NCBI RefSeq assembly: GCF_017912535.1
Contig: NZ_JAERQK010000001.1
Coordinates: 310,001 to 374,000 of the forward strand
DNA: 64,000 nt
Direction: 5' to 3'
DNA from: Motiliproteus sediminis
GTDB lineage: Bacteria > Pseudomonadota > Gammaproteobacteria > Pseudomonadales > Balneatricaceae
Under the pieces are notes generated by a model that ran no database searches, was not told where the DNA came from, and was given only the letters and a program-made list of their open reading frames with translations. The position numbers were made by a program, and so were the translations under genes. Below, one piece after another: positions 16,005 to 26,070 of the stretch (its first letter is position 1; every line of letters begins with the position of its first letter).

Positions 16005-16687
16005 CTGCCGTCTTCGGTAGCGATCGGCGGGGGCGGCTTGAACGGATTGGCGTCGTCGAGTAACTGATTAATCTCCACCAGTTTGGGCTGGCGCCGCTGT
16101 TCTTTGGAGGATACCTTGGAGATCAGCGTTTTAGCGTGTTTGAAGTGGCTGATGGCCAGCGCGCGCTTGTCGTTTTCCAGCAACCGTCGTCCTTCATTTA
16201 TATAGATATTCGCTTCCGATGCGCTGTGCAGCCAGGCGAGCTCCTTGGAGTGTTCCGCCAGTTGTAAGGGCGTTAGCCGGCCGTGCTGCTGTTGCCGGCG
16301 CATAATGGTCAGCGCCACGCGGATAGCACTCTGGACCAGCTTGACCGAATGTAATCCCACCGCAGGGGGTTGCTGGGTGGCTGGTGCATTGTTCTGGCTG
16401 CGCAGTTGGTCGATCACTCCGGAGGCGGGGTTGAGCTTGGCCAGTTGGCCGATCAACTGAGCGCTGTGATCACTGAGCAGGGACAGTATCTCGGCAGGGG
16501 TCTCGACCGTGCGTAGCGCGGTTAACGCATCCACGGTCTGCTGAATCTCTTTTTTTAGTTGTCGTGAGCGCTGTTGGCGCAGGCGCTCCTGTTGTTCACG
16601 CTGGTGGTAGTAATAATTAATGCTCACCGCGCCGATCAGGATGGCGAGGAGTATGGCTAATAATATCAGAGGGTTAGTCGATGTCAT
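16001..16687 (-). CDS. Membrane-anchored helical protein of unknown function
   Basis: 228 residues. One N-terminal membrane segment (about 7-26, ILLAILLAILIGAVSINYYY) is followed by a strongly charged helix (HQREQQERLRQQRSRQLKKE) that should form a coiled coil, then a mainly helical domain with a TPR-like final part (EANIYINEGRRLLENDKRAL, ISHFKHAKTLI). The C-terminus is proline-rich (NPFKPPPPI). The layout suggests a scaffold or adaptor on the cytoplasmic face. I do not recognise a named family. It is divergent from topA with 201 bases between. Confidence 0.7.
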   Translation of the reverse strand: MTSTNPLILLAILLAILIGAVSINYYYHQREQQERLRQQRSRQLKKEIQQTVDALTALRTVETPAEILSLLSDHSAQLIGQLAKLNPASGVIDQLRSQNNAPATQQPPAVGLHSVKLVQSAIRVALTIMRRQQQHGRLTPLQLAEHSKELAWLHSASEANIYINEGRRLLENDKRALAISHFKHAKTLISKVSSKEQRRQPKLVEINQLLDDANPFKPPPPIATEDGS

Positions 16688-16805
16688 TGAGGCTGCCGGC
16701 GGGCCTGCTAAGGTCTACTTCGGCTATGTTAACCAAATCCTCGTTTAGCGGCTATGGTTACCGCCTAAAGAGGCGCTATTGACTTGCGGGCGCGAGCAAC
16801 GCGGC

Positions 16806-16834
16806 TTGACCCTCACCGGTTGAGGCCTTATATA
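16806..16834 (+). promoter_or_regulatory. Sigma-70 promoter of topA
   Basis: -35 TTGACC (16806-16811), 17-base spacer, -10 TATATA (16829-16834), 55 bases before the topA ATG. Both hexamers match 5 of 6 consensus positions or close to it. Confidence 0.7.
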
Positions 16835-16888
16835 TGACGCTCTCGCGGCCTGTCGCCACTCAATTTTCCGCTTGGACCTTATTTTTCT

Positions 16889-19540
16889 ATGGGTAAATCA
16901 TTAGTTATCGTCGAATCACCAGCCAAAGCGAAGACCATCAACAAATATCTGGGCAACAGTTTTGTGGTTAAGTCCAGCGTTGGTCATATCCGCGATCTGC
17001 CTACGGCAGGCGGTGCGCGCAAGCCGGTGGACGCCAAGGCCCGCGCTAAGGCCGCCGCGGAGACGCGTAAACTGACCCCCGAGCAGAAAGCGGAGCAGAA
17101 AAAGCGCAAGGCGCGACAGCAGCTGGTCGAACGGATGGGAGTCGACCCCGACAATGACTGGGCGGCCCGTTATGAAATCCTGCCCGGTAAGGAGAAGGTG
17201 GTCGACGAGCTGCGCCGACTTGCCCGTGATGCTGACCAGATCTATCTCGCGACCGATTTGGACCGCGAGGGGGAGGCGATCGCCTGGCACCTGCGTGAAG
17301 CGATTGGCGGCTCCGATGAGCGCTACAAGCGGGTGGTGTTCAACGAGATTACCAAGCGGGCGATCACGGAAGCCTTTGAACAGCCGGGAGAGCTTGACCT
17401 CAACCGGGTCAACGCCCAGCAGGGGCGCCGCTTCCTCGATCGCGTGGTTGGTTACATGGTCTCGCCGCTGCTGTGGGCCAAGATCGCGCGGGGCCTGTCT
17501 GCCGGTCGGGTGCAGTCGGTCGCCGTGCGGCTGATCGTCGAGCGTGAGCGTGAAATTCGGGCTTTTGTACCGGAAGAGTACTGGGAAATCGAAGCGGATC
17601 TGTTGAGCGCCAAGGGTGACCAGGTTAGCTTCCAGGTGACGCGGCAGGGCGACAAGGCGTTCCGTCCCGGCAGTGAAACTGAAACCGCCGCCGCGGTCGA
17701 GCGTTTGCTACAGGGTAGCTACCGCGTCACCCAGCGCGAGGATAAACCCACCAAGAGTCAGCCCAGCGCGCCCTATATCACCTCAACCCTGCAGCAGGCA
17801 GCGAGTACGCGCCTCGGCTTTGGGGTCAAGAAAACCATGATGCTGGCGCAGCGGCTGTATGAAGCGGGCCACATCACCTACATGCGAACCGACTCCACCA
17901 ATCTGAGTGCGGAAGCGGTAGAAGCCTGTCGTGACTATATTCAGCGCCATTTCGGCGACAACTATCTGCCGGATACCCCGCGCAGCTACAGCAGTAAAGA
18001 GGGTGCTCAGGAAGCTCACGAAGCGATTCGCCCCTCCAGCGTCGCGGTGCAGTCAACCTCGCTGACCGAAATGGAGCGCGATGCGCAACGGCTGTATGAG
18101 CTGATCTGGCGGCAGTTTGTGGCTTGCCAGATGCCCGCCGCGGAGTTCACCAGTACCCGTATTCAGGTTACCAGTGGCGACTTCGAGCTGCGCACCCGGG
18201 GCCGAATCCTGCGTTTCGACGGTTTCCTCAAGGTGCAGCCGAGCAGCGGTAAGAAGGACGAGGATGTTATTCTGCCAGACCTGCAGACTGGTGACGCACT
18301 GGAGCTGAAAGAGCTGCACCCCTCCCAGCACTTTACCAAACCGGCACCGCGTTACAGTGAGGCCGCGTTGGTCAAAGAGTTGGAGAAACGTGGTATCGGC
18401 CGTCCATCGACCTATGCCTCGATCATCTCGACCATTCAGGACCGCGGTTATGTGAAGCTGGAGAACCGTCGCTTCTACGCTGAAAAGATGGGCGATATTG
18501 TGACCGATCGCCTGAGCAGCAGTTTCAGTGATCTGATGGACTACGGCTTCACCGCAAAGATGGAAGACGCGCTGGACCAGGTGGCCAACGGCAAGCGCGG
18601 CTGGAAAGAACTGCTGAACGAGTTTTACCGCGACTTCAGCAGCAAGCTGGAAAAAGCGGAGGACCCCGACGACGGGATGGAGCCCAACCGGCCCACTGAA
18701 ACCGATATCCCCTGCCCGCAGTGCGGTCGACCGATGATGATCCGGACCGCAAGTACCGGCGTGTTCCTGGGTTGCTCCGGCTACAGCTTGCCGCCGAAGG
18801 AGCGCTGCAAGGCAACGCTGAATCTGGTTCACGGCGATGAAGTGGTTTCGGCCGACGCCGATGACGAAGCGGAATCGCGTTTGTTGCGCAAGAAGCACCG
18901 CTGCGCTAAGTGCGGCACGGCGATGGACAGCTATCTGCTCGATGAAACCCGCAAACTGCATATCTGCGGAAACAACCCCGCCTGTTCCGGCTTTGAAGTG
19001 GAGCAGGGGCAGTACAAGATCAAGGGTTATGAAGGTCCGGTGATCGAGTGCGACAAATGTGGCGCCGATATGCAACTTAAGACCGGTCGCTTCGGCAAGT
19101 ACTTTGGCTGTACCAGCGAGAGCTGCAAGAACACCCGCAAGTTGCTGCGCAGTGGCGAGGCGGCGCCGCCGAAAATGGACCCGGTACCGATGCCGGAGCT
19201 TAGCTGTGAAAAAGTGGACGACACTTACATACTGCGTGATGGCGCCAGCGGCCTGTTTTTGGCGGCCAGTCAGTTTCCGAAAAACCGCGAGACCCGAGCG
19301 CCACTGGTGAGCGAACTGTTGCTCCATCGCAATGAAATCGATGCCAAGTATCACTTTTTACTTGATGCGCCGGTCAAAGACGGCGATGGTAACCCCACGG
19401 TTATCCGCTACAGCCGCAAGACCAAAGAGCAGTATGTGATGACCGAAGTGAAAGGCAAGGCGACCGGCTGGCGGGCCTTCTTCCGTGATGGTAAGTGGGC
19501 GATTGAAGAGAAGAAAAAGCCCGCAGCGGCCAAGAAATAA
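16889..19540 (+). CDS. topA: DNA topoisomerase I (type IA)
   Basis: Relaxes negative supercoils by cutting one strand through a tyrosine. 883 residues. The Toprim domain starts at [20 protein letters not shown] and contains the DxDxEGE acidic motif ([15 protein letters not shown], about 130). The active-site tyrosine is in [13 protein letters not shown] at about 330. The C-terminal third has zinc ribbons with cysteine clusters: CPQCGRPMM then CSGY (about 609-630), CAKCGTAM then [10 protein letters not shown] (about 672-697), and CDKCGADM then CTSESCKN (about 720-745), then a basic tail ([11 protein letters not shown]). The insert-free arrangement and length match gammaproteobacterial TopA. 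In Pseudomonas fadBA lies just upstream; it is absent here. Confidence 0.96.
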   Translation: MGKSLVIVESPAKAKTINKYLGNSFVVKSSVGHIRDLPTAGGARKPVDAKARAKAAAETRKLTPEQKAEQKKRKARQQLVERMGVDPDNDWAARYEILPGKEKVVDELRRLARDADQIYLATDLDREGEAIAWHLREAIGGSDERYKRVVFNEITKRAITEAFEQPGELDLNRVNAQQGRRFLDRVVGYMVSPLLWAKIARGLSAGRVQSVAVRLIVEREREIRAFVPEEYWEIEADLLSAKGDQVSFQVTRQGDKAFRPGSETETAAAVERLLQGSYRVTQREDKPTKSQPSAPYITSTLQQAASTRLGFGVKKTMMLAQRLYEAGHITYMRTDSTNLSAEAVEACRDYIQRHFGDNYLPDTPRSYSSKEGAQEAHEAIRPSSVAVQSTSLTEMERDAQRLYELIWRQFVACQMPAAEFTSTRIQVTSGDFELRTRGRILRFDGFLKVQPSSGKKDEDVILPDLQTGDALELKELHPSQHFTKPAPRYSEAALVKELEKRGIGRPSTYASIISTIQDRGYVKLENRRFYAEKMGDIVTDRLSSSFSDLMDYGFTAKMEDALDQVANGKRGWKELLNEFYRDFSSKLEKAEDPDDGMEPNRPTETDIPCPQCGRPMMIRTASTGVFLGCSGYSLPPKERCKATLNLVHGDEVVSADADDEAESRLLRKKHRCAKCGTAMDSYLLDETRKLHICGNNPACSGFEVEQGQYKIKGYEGPVIECDKCGADMQLKTGRFGKYFGCTSESCKNTRKLLRSGEAAPPKMDPVPMPELSCEKVDDTYILRDGASGLFLAASQFPKNRETRAPLVSELLLHRNEIDAKYHFLLDAPVKDGDGNPTVIRYSRKTKEQYVMTEVKGKATGWRAFFRDGKWAIEEKKKPAAAKK

Positions 19541-19569
19541 CGTCACGGGTGACAGGGAGACGACCCCGA

Positions 19570-20091
19570 ATGAGTGTGTACATTACACGAACGAATCAGA
19601 AGCTTTATTTTGCCCGATTGCACCTTGACCAGCTGAAGGCTGCCGAGAGCGGATCGGGCTGGAGTAAGCATGCGCTGATCGAGTCCTTTAACGAGTCGGT
19701 GCTGTTTCATCTGACCTCGGCCTACCAGAGCTTTCTTTGCGAGATCGCCGAGGTGTACCGCGTGGCGCCGGAGAAGGTAGACGGTCTAGCCTCGCTGGGA
19801 GAGCTGCTTGACGCACAGGGGCTCGAAGCTCCGGAAGTTAAGGAGCTGCAGCAGCTCCGAGAGAGCGACAGCTGGCTGGCTAAATTGTTGGCGGCTTATA
19901 AGGCCTGCTGGATCGCTGAAGACCGCACGCATGCCGAGCAGGGGGGGCACCGTAGTCTTTCAGAGATCCATGTGGTTCAGGTGAATCCGGATCATGCTGA
20001 GGACAAAGAGGTTATCGCTCAGCTGGAAGAGTGGCTGGATTCGTTTCGCGGTCTTATCGATCGCCAGCGGGAGTCAATGAAAGAGTGGTGA
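19570..20091 (+). CDS. DUF6586 family protein
   Basis: 173 residues of mostly helical, cytoplasmic, slightly acidic protein with no signal or membrane segment (begins SVYITRTNQKLYFARLHLDQ). The same type of gene follows topA in Pseudomonas, which is the main reason for the family call. The start at 19570 has AGGGAGA about 10 bases upstream; a GTG at 19549 lies before that site and is less likely. Only 29 bases separate it from topA, so they are probably cotranscribed and end at the terminator at 20113. Function unknown. Confidence 0.78.
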   Translation: MSVYITRTNQKLYFARLHLDQLKAAESGSGWSKHALIESFNESVLFHLTSAYQSFLCEIAEVYRVAPEKVDGLASLGELLDAQGLEAPEVKELQQLRESDSWLAKLLAAYKACWIAEDRTHAEQGGHRSLSEIHVVQVNPDHAEDKEVIAQLEEWLDSFRGLIDRQRESMKEW

Positions 20092-20112
20092 GCAGATTCC
20101 GCGCTCTTTGGA

Positions 20113-20140
20113 AACGCCAGGCTAGTCCTGGCGTTTTTTG
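20113..20140 (+). terminator. Intrinsic terminator after topA operon
   Basis: AACGCCAGG-CTAGT-CCTGGCGTT, a perfect 9-bp stem followed by T residues, 22 bases after the stop at 20091. Confidence 0.92.
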
Positions 20141-20314
20141 TGGTTAGGTCGGCAAGCGGCGGCTTAATCGGCCTGAATGATGTGGTGGTCGACCTCAGCT
20201 TGCAACCGAAGCCGGGCCGGTTTCATGGCGGCGGGCAGATGTCTGTTGTTGATGGGCCTCTGGAGCACTAGCCCGCTGCTTCTTTCGAACAAGTGCGGGC
20301 CATCCCTATCCGGG

Positions 20315-21181
20315 CTAGTACACCGAGGTTGCAGCCGGGTTGATGATGCTTAAGACCTCCAGCGCTTCCATGTTGGCATCAATGGCGATCATGTTGAGGT
20401 CGTCGCGGCTGAGTTCGAAGTCGTCCATCGCCACTGAATCGAGCTGCTCAATTTTATCGCGTGGTGATCCGGCTTTGAGTTCAGGCTCGATGCAGTTGGT
20501 GACCCGCATCGCCAGATTCAGGGTATGGGTTTCATTGACGAACTCGTCACATGCTTCCGGGTGATACTGATGGCGGACCGGTTGCCACAGGTTTTCCGGC
20601 AGGCGCCAGTGATTGAGCAGTTGGGCACCGAGCTCGGCGCTGCTGAAGCCTAGCCACTCCTCCTCAAGATCTGCCATGGCGGTTCCCTGCTCGCAGGATA
20701 CGCGCATCAGTTGCTCGTACTCCGCCGGAGCACGGATGATCAGAATCAGCTTGCCAAGATCGTGCAGCAGACCGGTCAGAAACTGTGACTCGCCGCGTGT
20801 CCGGCGGGTAGCCGAGGCGATTTTTTTGCCTACCAGGCCGCAATATACGCTGCGATGCCAGAAACTGTTCATGTCGATCAGGTCGCTGGAAACATCACGG
20901 AACACGGCCGTGGCGGAGGATGCCAGTACAATGGAGCGAACCTCGTTGGTGCCGATCAGGGTAATGGCGCGGGAGATGGTGTCCACCTGCGATGGAAAGC
21001 CGTAGAAGGCGCTGTTAACCAGCTTGAGCAGACGCGCCGAGAGCGCGGGGTCGTGGCCGATGACGTCACCGATGTCGGTGATGGTCGCATGCTCGGATTC
21101 GAGCAGCTCGTTTACCCGAAGCACAACGTCCGGTAACGAGAACAGTTGATCGATATCCTGAATGATCTCTTCTGGGGTCAT
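20315..21181 (-). CDS. HDOD domain signalling protein
   Basis: 288 residues with one HDOD domain (about 15-210): LPDVVLRVNELL, DPALSARLLKLVNSAFYGF, AITLIGTNEVRSIVLAS, and FLTGLLHDLGKLI. The HD pair of true HD-hydrolases is kept only in LLHDLGK, as is usual for HDOD proteins, which are thought to be regulatory and often sit in chemotaxis or cyclic-di-GMP networks. There is no output domain; the tail (about 225-288) is acidic. Upstream and downstream genes are unrelated. A 9-bp inverted repeat (20267-20275 with 20311-20319, ACTAGCCCG/CGGGCTAGT) covers its stop codon and may help end transcription, although no T run follows. Confidence 0.88.
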   Translation of the reverse strand: MTPEEIIQDIDQLFSLPDVVLRVNELLESEHATITDIGDVIGHDPALSARLLKLVNSAFYGFPSQVDTISRAITLIGTNEVRSIVLASSATAVFRDVSSDLIDMNSFWHRSVYCGLVGKKIASATRRTRGESQFLTGLLHDLGKLILIIRAPAEYEQLMRVSCEQGTAMADLEEEWLGFSSAELGAQLLNHWRLPENLWQPVRHQYHPEACDEFVNETHTLNLAMRVTNCIEPELKAGSPRDKIEQLDSVAMDDFELSRDDLNMIAIDANMEALEVLSIINPAATSVY

Positions 21182-21286
21182 TGCCTTGCTCCCTGGTTCG
21201 GCCTATCAAGCGGTTATAGCACAGAGGTAAGCATAGCGTGAACGTGGCGGTGAGCTTCGTTTGATGCGGGGCAAGAAAAAGTGGAT

Positions 21287-22024
21287 TCAGGGCGACCCTT
21301 CGATATCGAACGGAGCCAGCTCGCGGGAGCCATCGGCATGCCAGCGCAGACACCAGCCGCGGGTGTCCCAGTCGCCGAGCACGATCCGTTCTCCCTGGCC
21401 CATGCGGGTGCCGATAGGATCGACTCCCGGGCGATGGGTGTGTCCGTGAATCAGCACAGTAGCCTGTGACCGCTCCATCGCCTCGCGGGCGGCATCGCGG
21501 TTGATGTCCTGCAGGGCGCGAGACTTATACTGGTTGGTCTCAGCGCTCTTGCCGCGAATCAAGCGGCCGATTTTCTGCCGGCTGGTCAGCGAGACGTAAT
21601 CCTGTAACCAGCGGATAAAGCTGCTGCGAATAAACCGTCGGTAGCGCTGGTAGCCCTTGTCGTCGGTGCAGAGGCTGTCGCCATGCATCAGCAGTGCGCG
21701 TTGACCGTACAGGTCGATGGTGCTGGGGTCTGGTAGCAAGGTGAGTCCGGCGCGTTGGCAGTAATCGTCGCCAATCATAAAGTCACGGTTGCCGTGGATC
21801 AGATATACCGGGGTGCCGTGCTTTACCAGCGCGGCAATCTCTGCGGCAACTTCGTTCTGCAGTGGCGTTCGCTCGTCGTCACCTATCCAGACGTCGAACA
21901 GGTCGCCCAGAATGTAAAGGGCGTCGGCGTCGCGGGCTTGATGGTGGAGCAGATTGAAAAACGCCCGCGTGATATGCGGGCGTTGCGACTGCAGATGCAG
22001 ATCCGATATGAACAGGGTGGTCAT
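21287..22024 (-). CDS. lpxH: UDP-2,3-diacylglucosamine diphosphatase LpxH
   Basis: Fourth step of lipid A synthesis: hydrolyses UDP-2,3-diacylglucosamine to lipid X and UMP at the inner membrane. Calcineurin-type phosphoesterase of 245 residues. Metal ligands are visible as D8-L-H10 (FISDLHL), GDLFD (D41), GNRDF (N80 region), H at LLMHGDSL (about 114) and HGHTH (about 195-197). This is LpxH, not LpxI. It is 3 bases downstream of the ppi gene on the same strand, the same pairing as in Pseudomonas. Confidence 0.94.
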   Translation of the reverse strand: MTTLFISDLHLQSQRPHITRAFFNLLHHQARDADALYILGDLFDVWIGDDERTPLQNEVAAEIAALVKHGTPVYLIHGNRDFMIGDDYCQRAGLTLLPDPSTIDLYGQRALLMHGDSLCTDDKGYQRYRRFIRSSFIRWLQDYVSLTSRQKIGRLIRGKSAETNQYKSRALQDINRDAAREAMERSQATVLIHGHTHRPGVDPIGTRMGQGERIVLGDWDTRGWCLRWHADGSRELAPFDIEGSP

Positions 22025-22027
22025 TAA

Positions 22028-22606
22028 TTACTCTTCGATCACCGCTGATTCGATGATTACGTCTTCGACGGGAACATCTTGGTGACCGGCGCGGCTGGTC
22101 GTGGAAACGCTCTTGATCTTGTCGACCACGTCCATGCCTTCAACCACCTTACCGAAAACCGCATAGCCCCAGCCTTCAGTGGTTTTGGCGCTGTGGTTCA
22201 GGAACGTATTGTCGCCGACGTTGATGAAGAACTGGGCGCTGGCGCTGTGCGGATCCATGGTGCGCGCCATGGCGACAGTGCCGACACTATTGCTCAGGCC
22301 GTTGTCCGCTTCGTTCTCGATTGGTGCCTCAGTTTCTTTCTGGACCATGCCGGGCTCGAAACCGCCGCCCTGAATCATGAATCCGTTGATGACACGATGG
22401 AAGATAACGCCATCGTAAAAGCCGTTCCGGACGTAGTTCTCAAAGTTGGCGGCGGTCTTGGGTGCTTTCTCTGCGTCCAGCTCCAGCTTGATGTCGCCCA
22501 TGTTGGTGTGCAGTGTAATCATCGGGTTTCTTCCTGTCTGATCGGCAAAGCTTGCAGATGTCGTCAAAAAAAGCGTGGTCGCGAGTGCGAAAAGAAAGCT
22601 TCTCAT
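22028..22606 (-). CDS. ppiB: Cyclophilin-type peptidylprolyl isomerase with two possible starts (secreted and cytosolic)
   Basis: Catalyses cis-trans isomerisation of proline peptide bonds. From residue 29 onward it is a complete cyclophilin: [30 protein letters not shown] (catalytic arginine), [18 protein letters not shown] and GYAVFGKV. The long reading adds residues 1-28, a convincing signal peptide ([20 protein letters not shown], then A-D-Q). The internal ATG (22522-22520) has the better ribosome site, AGGAAG with 9 bases spacing; the outer ATG has only a weak one. In the matching place Pseudomonas has cytosolic PpiB. The short form (164 residues) has PpiB length. Both forms may be made. 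The coordinates give the long form. Confidence 0.88.
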   Translation of the reverse strand: MRSFLFALATTLFLTTSASFADQTGRNPMITLHTNMGDIKLELDAEKAPKTAANFENYVRNGFYDGVIFHRVINGFMIQGGGFEPGMVQKETEAPIENEADNGLSNSVGTVAMARTMDPHSASAQFFINVGDNTFLNHSAKTTEGWGYAVFGKVVEGMDVVDKIKSVSTTSRAGHQDVPVEDVIIESAVIEE

Positions 22607-22833
22607 ACTGTGACGGATTCCGTATGCCGGTTAATTGAAAGCAGCCGCGCGGGCCGTGGCGACCGATTATAGCAGCAGGGTCCGGCGTAAAAACAGCGCT
22701 TCTCCCGTTGCCGGCATTAGATCCGCTTCAGCCATTTATCCCGACTCTTTATCGGCGCTATAATGCGTGGTTTTCGCGGGGCTTGTGTATGCCGCAGCCC
22801 TCTGCATGATTGATTCAGCATAAAAGAGACGTT

Positions 22834-24516
22834 ATGAGCTCCAAAGAGACCGCTCCCGCCCGAGTATCCAATTTTATCCGCGACATTATCGAAGCCGATC
22901 TCCAGAGTAATGCCTGCGCGGCTGTGGTTACCCGCTTTCCGCCGGAACCCAACGGTTATCTGCATGTAGGACATGCCAAATCGATCTGTCTTAATTTTGG
23001 TCTGGCAGAGCAGTTTGGGGGGCAATGCAATCTGCGTTTCGACGATACCAACCCCTCCAAAGAGGAACAGGAGTACGTCGACGCCATCAAGGCCGATGTG
23101 GAGTGGCTCGGGTTTGACTGGGCGGGCGAGGTCAAATATGCCTCCGACTACTTCGACCAGTTTTACGCCTGGGCGCAGCACCTGATTCGCGAAGGCAAAG
23201 CGTACGTCTGTGACCTTAGTGCCGAAGAGGCCAGCGAATACCGGGGCTGGGCGACCACGCCAGGCAAGAACAGCCCGTACCGCGAGCGCGCGCCGGAGGA
23301 GAGTCTCGATCTGCTGGAGCGGATGAAGAACGGTGAGTTTGCTGAGGGCGCTCGGGTGTTGCGTGCCAAGATCGATATGAGCTCGCCAAACATGAACCTG
23401 CGTGACCCGATCCTTTACCGGATCCGCAAGCAGAGCCACCACCAGACCGGCGATAAATGGTGTATCTATCCCAGTTACGATTTTGCCCACGGTCAGGAAG
23501 ATGCCATCGAGGGCGTCACTCACTCGATCTGTACGCTGGAGTTTGCCGATCATCGTCCGCTGTATGAGTGGTTTCTGGATAACCTGCCAGTGCCGTCCAA
23601 GCCGCGCCAGTATGAATTTGGCCGTCTGAATCTGAACTTTACCGTCACCAGCAAGCGCAAGCTGAAGCAGCTGGTGGATGATAGCGTGGTGTCCGGTTGG
23701 GACGACCCGCGGATGCCGACCATCTCCGGTATGCGTCGCCGCGGCTTCAGTGCCCGTGCGATACGTAGCTTCTGCAATGGTCTGCCGGTTTCAAAGTCCG
23801 ACGGTGTGGTCGACATCGCCCAATTGGAATCAGCTATTCGGGATGATCTGGACAAGCATTCTACGCGCGCCATGTGCGTGCTGGATCCGGTTAAACTGGT
23901 GATCAGTAATCTGGACGAGGCTGTGGTTGAAACCATGACCGCGCCGGCCCACCCTAAGTTGGAGCTGGGGCTGCGCGAGCTGCCGTTTACCCGTGAGCTG
24001 TATATTGATCGGGCCGATTTCAGCGAAGACACCACCCTGTCACGCAAGAAGTTCAAGCGTTTGGTGTTGGGCGAATATGTGCGTCTGCGCAGCGCCTATG
24101 TGATCAAGGCGGACGAAGTAGTCAAAGGTGACGACGGCCAGATCGTCGAGATCCATGCGTCGCTGGTTCCCGGCACTGTGGGTGAAAACCCACCGGAGGG
24201 GATCAAGCCGCGCGGGGTGATCCACTGGGTTTCTGCGACTGAAGGTAAGCGCGCTACGGTGCGCGTCTATGACCGCTTGTTTAACCACCCGGCACCTGAC
24301 CGCGGCGAGGCGGACTTTATGCAGCACCTGAACCCTGAATCTTATCGGGTGCTGGAAAACTGCTGGGTTGAACCGGGGCTGCTCGATGCTGCGCCGGAGA
24401 CTGTGTTCCAATTTGAGCGTGAAGGCTATTTTGTTGCTGACCGCTACGATTTCAGCGCCGAAACGCCGGTGTTTAACAAGACCATTGGTTTGGTGGATAA
24501 CTGGGCGGGCAGGTAA
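22834..24516 (+). CDS. glnS: Glutaminyl-tRNA synthetase
   Basis: Class Ic synthetase that charges tRNA-Gln. The HIGH-type motif is GYLHVGHAKS after FPPEPN (about 37-47), and the KMSKS-type loop is VTSKRKLKQL (about 265). Specific GlnRS stretches are visible: NLRFDDTNPSKEEQEYVDAI and YPSYDFAHGQEDAIEGVTHS, and the two anticodon-binding beta-barrels make up the last third. From the ATG at 22834 the length is 560, normal for the family. An in-frame ATG at 22810 is rejected since family proteins begin with the S-K-E-x-x-P-A region and AAGAGAC lies just before 22834. A TATAAT at 22759-22764 is a candidate -10. It is divergent from the ppi gene. Confidence 0.95.
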   Translation: MSSKETAPARVSNFIRDIIEADLQSNACAAVVTRFPPEPNGYLHVGHAKSICLNFGLAEQFGGQCNLRFDDTNPSKEEQEYVDAIKADVEWLGFDWAGEVKYASDYFDQFYAWAQHLIREGKAYVCDLSAEEASEYRGWATTPGKNSPYRERAPEESLDLLERMKNGEFAEGARVLRAKIDMSSPNMNLRDPILYRIRKQSHHQTGDKWCIYPSYDFAHGQEDAIEGVTHSICTLEFADHRPLYEWFLDNLPVPSKPRQYEFGRLNLNFTVTSKRKLKQLVDDSVVSGWDDPRMPTISGMRRRGFSARAIRSFCNGLPVSKSDGVVDIAQLESAIRDDLDKHSTRAMCVLDPVKLVISNLDEAVVETMTAPAHPKLELGLRELPFTRELYIDRADFSEDTTLSRKKFKRLVLGEYVRLRSAYVIKADEVVKGDDGQIVEIHASLVPGTVGENPPEGIKPRGVIHWVSATEGKRATVRVYDRLFNHPAPDRGEADFMQHLNPESYRVLENCWVEPGLLDAAPETVFQFEREGYFVADRYDFSAETPVFNKTIGLVDNWAGR

Positions 24517-24595
24517 CCAGACTGCCAGCCTAACCGGTCATAACCCTGTTGAATGAATAAGGAGTGTGGGTCGCGTTTTGGCCCGCCTAGATAGC

Positions 24596-25987
24596 ATGAC
24601 TTTACAGATCTACAACACGCTGACGCGTAAGAAAGAACCGTTCGCGCCGATTGAGCCGGGCAAGGTGCGGATGTACGTGTGTGGCATGACCGTTTATGAC
24701 TACTGTCATCTCGGCCACGCGCGGGTGTTGGTAGCGTTCGACGTGATCACCCGTTATCTGCGTGCCTGCGGTTACGATGTTCACTATGTGCGTAACATCA
24801 CCGACGTGGACGACAAGATTATCAAACGGGCGGCTGAGAACGGCGAAAACTGTGATGCGCTGACCGAGCGCTTTATCGCCGCCATGCATGAAGATGAGGC
24901 GCGTCTGGGTGTGATCTCGCCAACCGAGGAGCCGCGTGCGACTGCGCATATGGCCAACATTATTGCCATGGTCGAAACCCTGATCGCCAAGGGTTATGCC
25001 TATGCGGCGGATAATGGTGATGTGTACTATCGGGTGGCCAAGTTCGATGGCTATGGCAAGCTGACCAACCGTTCGCTGGATGAGATGCAGGCCGGTGCCC
25101 GGATTGAGGTTAATGATGCCAAAGAAAATCCGTTTGACTTTGTGCTCTGGAAGGCCGCTAAGCCCGGCGAGGTGAGCTGGCCCTCGCCCTGGGGTGAGGG
25201 GCGTCCCGGCTGGCATATCGAGTGCTCAGCCATGTCCAAGTGTTGTCTGGGGGATACCTTTGATATTCACGGTGGCGGGCCGGATCTGCCGTTTCCTCAC
25301 CATGAAAACGAAATCGCCCAGTCGGAAGCCGCCAACGGTGCCACCTTCGTCAATACCTGGATGCATGCTGGTGCGGTGCGGGTGAATAAAGAGAAGATGT
25401 CCAAATCGCTGGGTAACTTCTTCACCATCCGCGAGATTCTCGATAAGTATGACCCCGAGGTGGTGCGTTACTTCCTGACCATGGGGCATTACCGTAGCCA
25501 GATCGACTATTCCGAAGAGAGTCTGCGTGAGGCGCGTGGTGCTTTGGATCGTTTCTATCACGCGTTGCGTGGTATCGAGCCGGTCGATGAGGTTGGGCTC
25601 GATAACGATGCGGAACAGCGTTTCCATGCGGCTATGGATGATGACTTCAACACCGCAGGTGCGGTGGCGGTGTTGTTTGATCTGGCGCGTGAAATTAACC
25701 GGGTTAAAGATCAGGATCTTCTGCAGGCGGGACGTCTGGCATCGCGACTAAAGCGGCTGGCCGGGGTGTTGGGGCTGTTGGAGCAGGATCCTGAGGTTTA
25801 TCTGCAGGGTGGTGAATCGGCGGAAGGGCCGGCGGCCGAAGAGATCGAAACGCTAATCGCCGAGCGTGCCGCCGCCAAGAAAAATCGCGATTTCGCCCGG
25901 GCTGACGGTATTCGTGATCAGCTCAAGGCCCAGGGCGTTATCCTTGATGATACCCGAGAAGGGACCACCTGGCGCCGCGAGGCCTGA
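24596..25987 (+). CDS. cysS: Cysteinyl-tRNA synthetase
   Basis: Class Ia synthetase, 463 residues from this start. Motifs: [18 protein letters not shown] (first zinc cysteine and the HIGH-like HLGH), WHIECSAM (second zinc cysteine), [15 protein letters not shown] (histidine and glutamate zinc ligands) and KMSKSLGN. Start choice is uncertain. Family N-termini begin right at T-L-Q-I-Y-N-T, which supports ATG 24596, but there is no ribosome site before it. The only good one, AAGGAG at 24559-24564, is 1 base from a GTG at 24566 and 31 bases from 24596. It follows glnS by 79 bases and ends at a two-way terminator. Confidence 0.95.
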   Translation: MTLQIYNTLTRKKEPFAPIEPGKVRMYVCGMTVYDYCHLGHARVLVAFDVITRYLRACGYDVHYVRNITDVDDKIIKRAAENGENCDALTERFIAAMHEDEARLGVISPTEEPRATAHMANIIAMVETLIAKGYAYAADNGDVYYRVAKFDGYGKLTNRSLDEMQAGARIEVNDAKENPFDFVLWKAAKPGEVSWPSPWGEGRPGWHIECSAMSKCCLGDTFDIHGGGPDLPFPHHENEIAQSEAANGATFVNTWMHAGAVRVNKEKMSKSLGNFFTIREILDKYDPEVVRYFLTMGHYRSQIDYSEESLREARGALDRFYHALRGIEPVDEVGLDNDAEQRFHAAMDDDFNTAGAVAVLFDLAREINRVKDQDLLQAGRLASRLKRLAGVLGLLEQDPEVYLQGGESAEGPAAEEIETLIAERAAAKKNRDFARADGIRDQLKAQGVILDDTREGTTWRREA

Positions 25988-26021
25988 ATGATGGGAGTGG
26001 TGCTGGATATCAGTGCTGAAT

Positions 26022-26052
26022 AAAAAAGGCTGCCGGTGGCAGCCTTTTTTTT
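26022..26052. terminator. Bidirectional intrinsic terminator between cysS and folD
   Basis: AAAAAAGGCTGCC-GGT-GGCAGCCTTTTTT, a perfect 13-bp stem with A and T runs on its two sides, so it can end transcription of cysS (plus) and folD (minus). Confidence 0.95.
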
Positions 26053-26070
26053 GTTCGCCGAGGGTCGTGG

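Noticed and set aside
18053-19354. 433-codon open frame opposite topA
   Set aside because: Antisense to a well-identified gene, composition skewed to Q, H and V, no known motifs. A shadow frame.
20267-20319. 9-bp inverted repeat at the end of the HDOD gene as a terminator
   Set aside because: The loop is long (35 bases) and no T run follows, so I only mention it with the gene.
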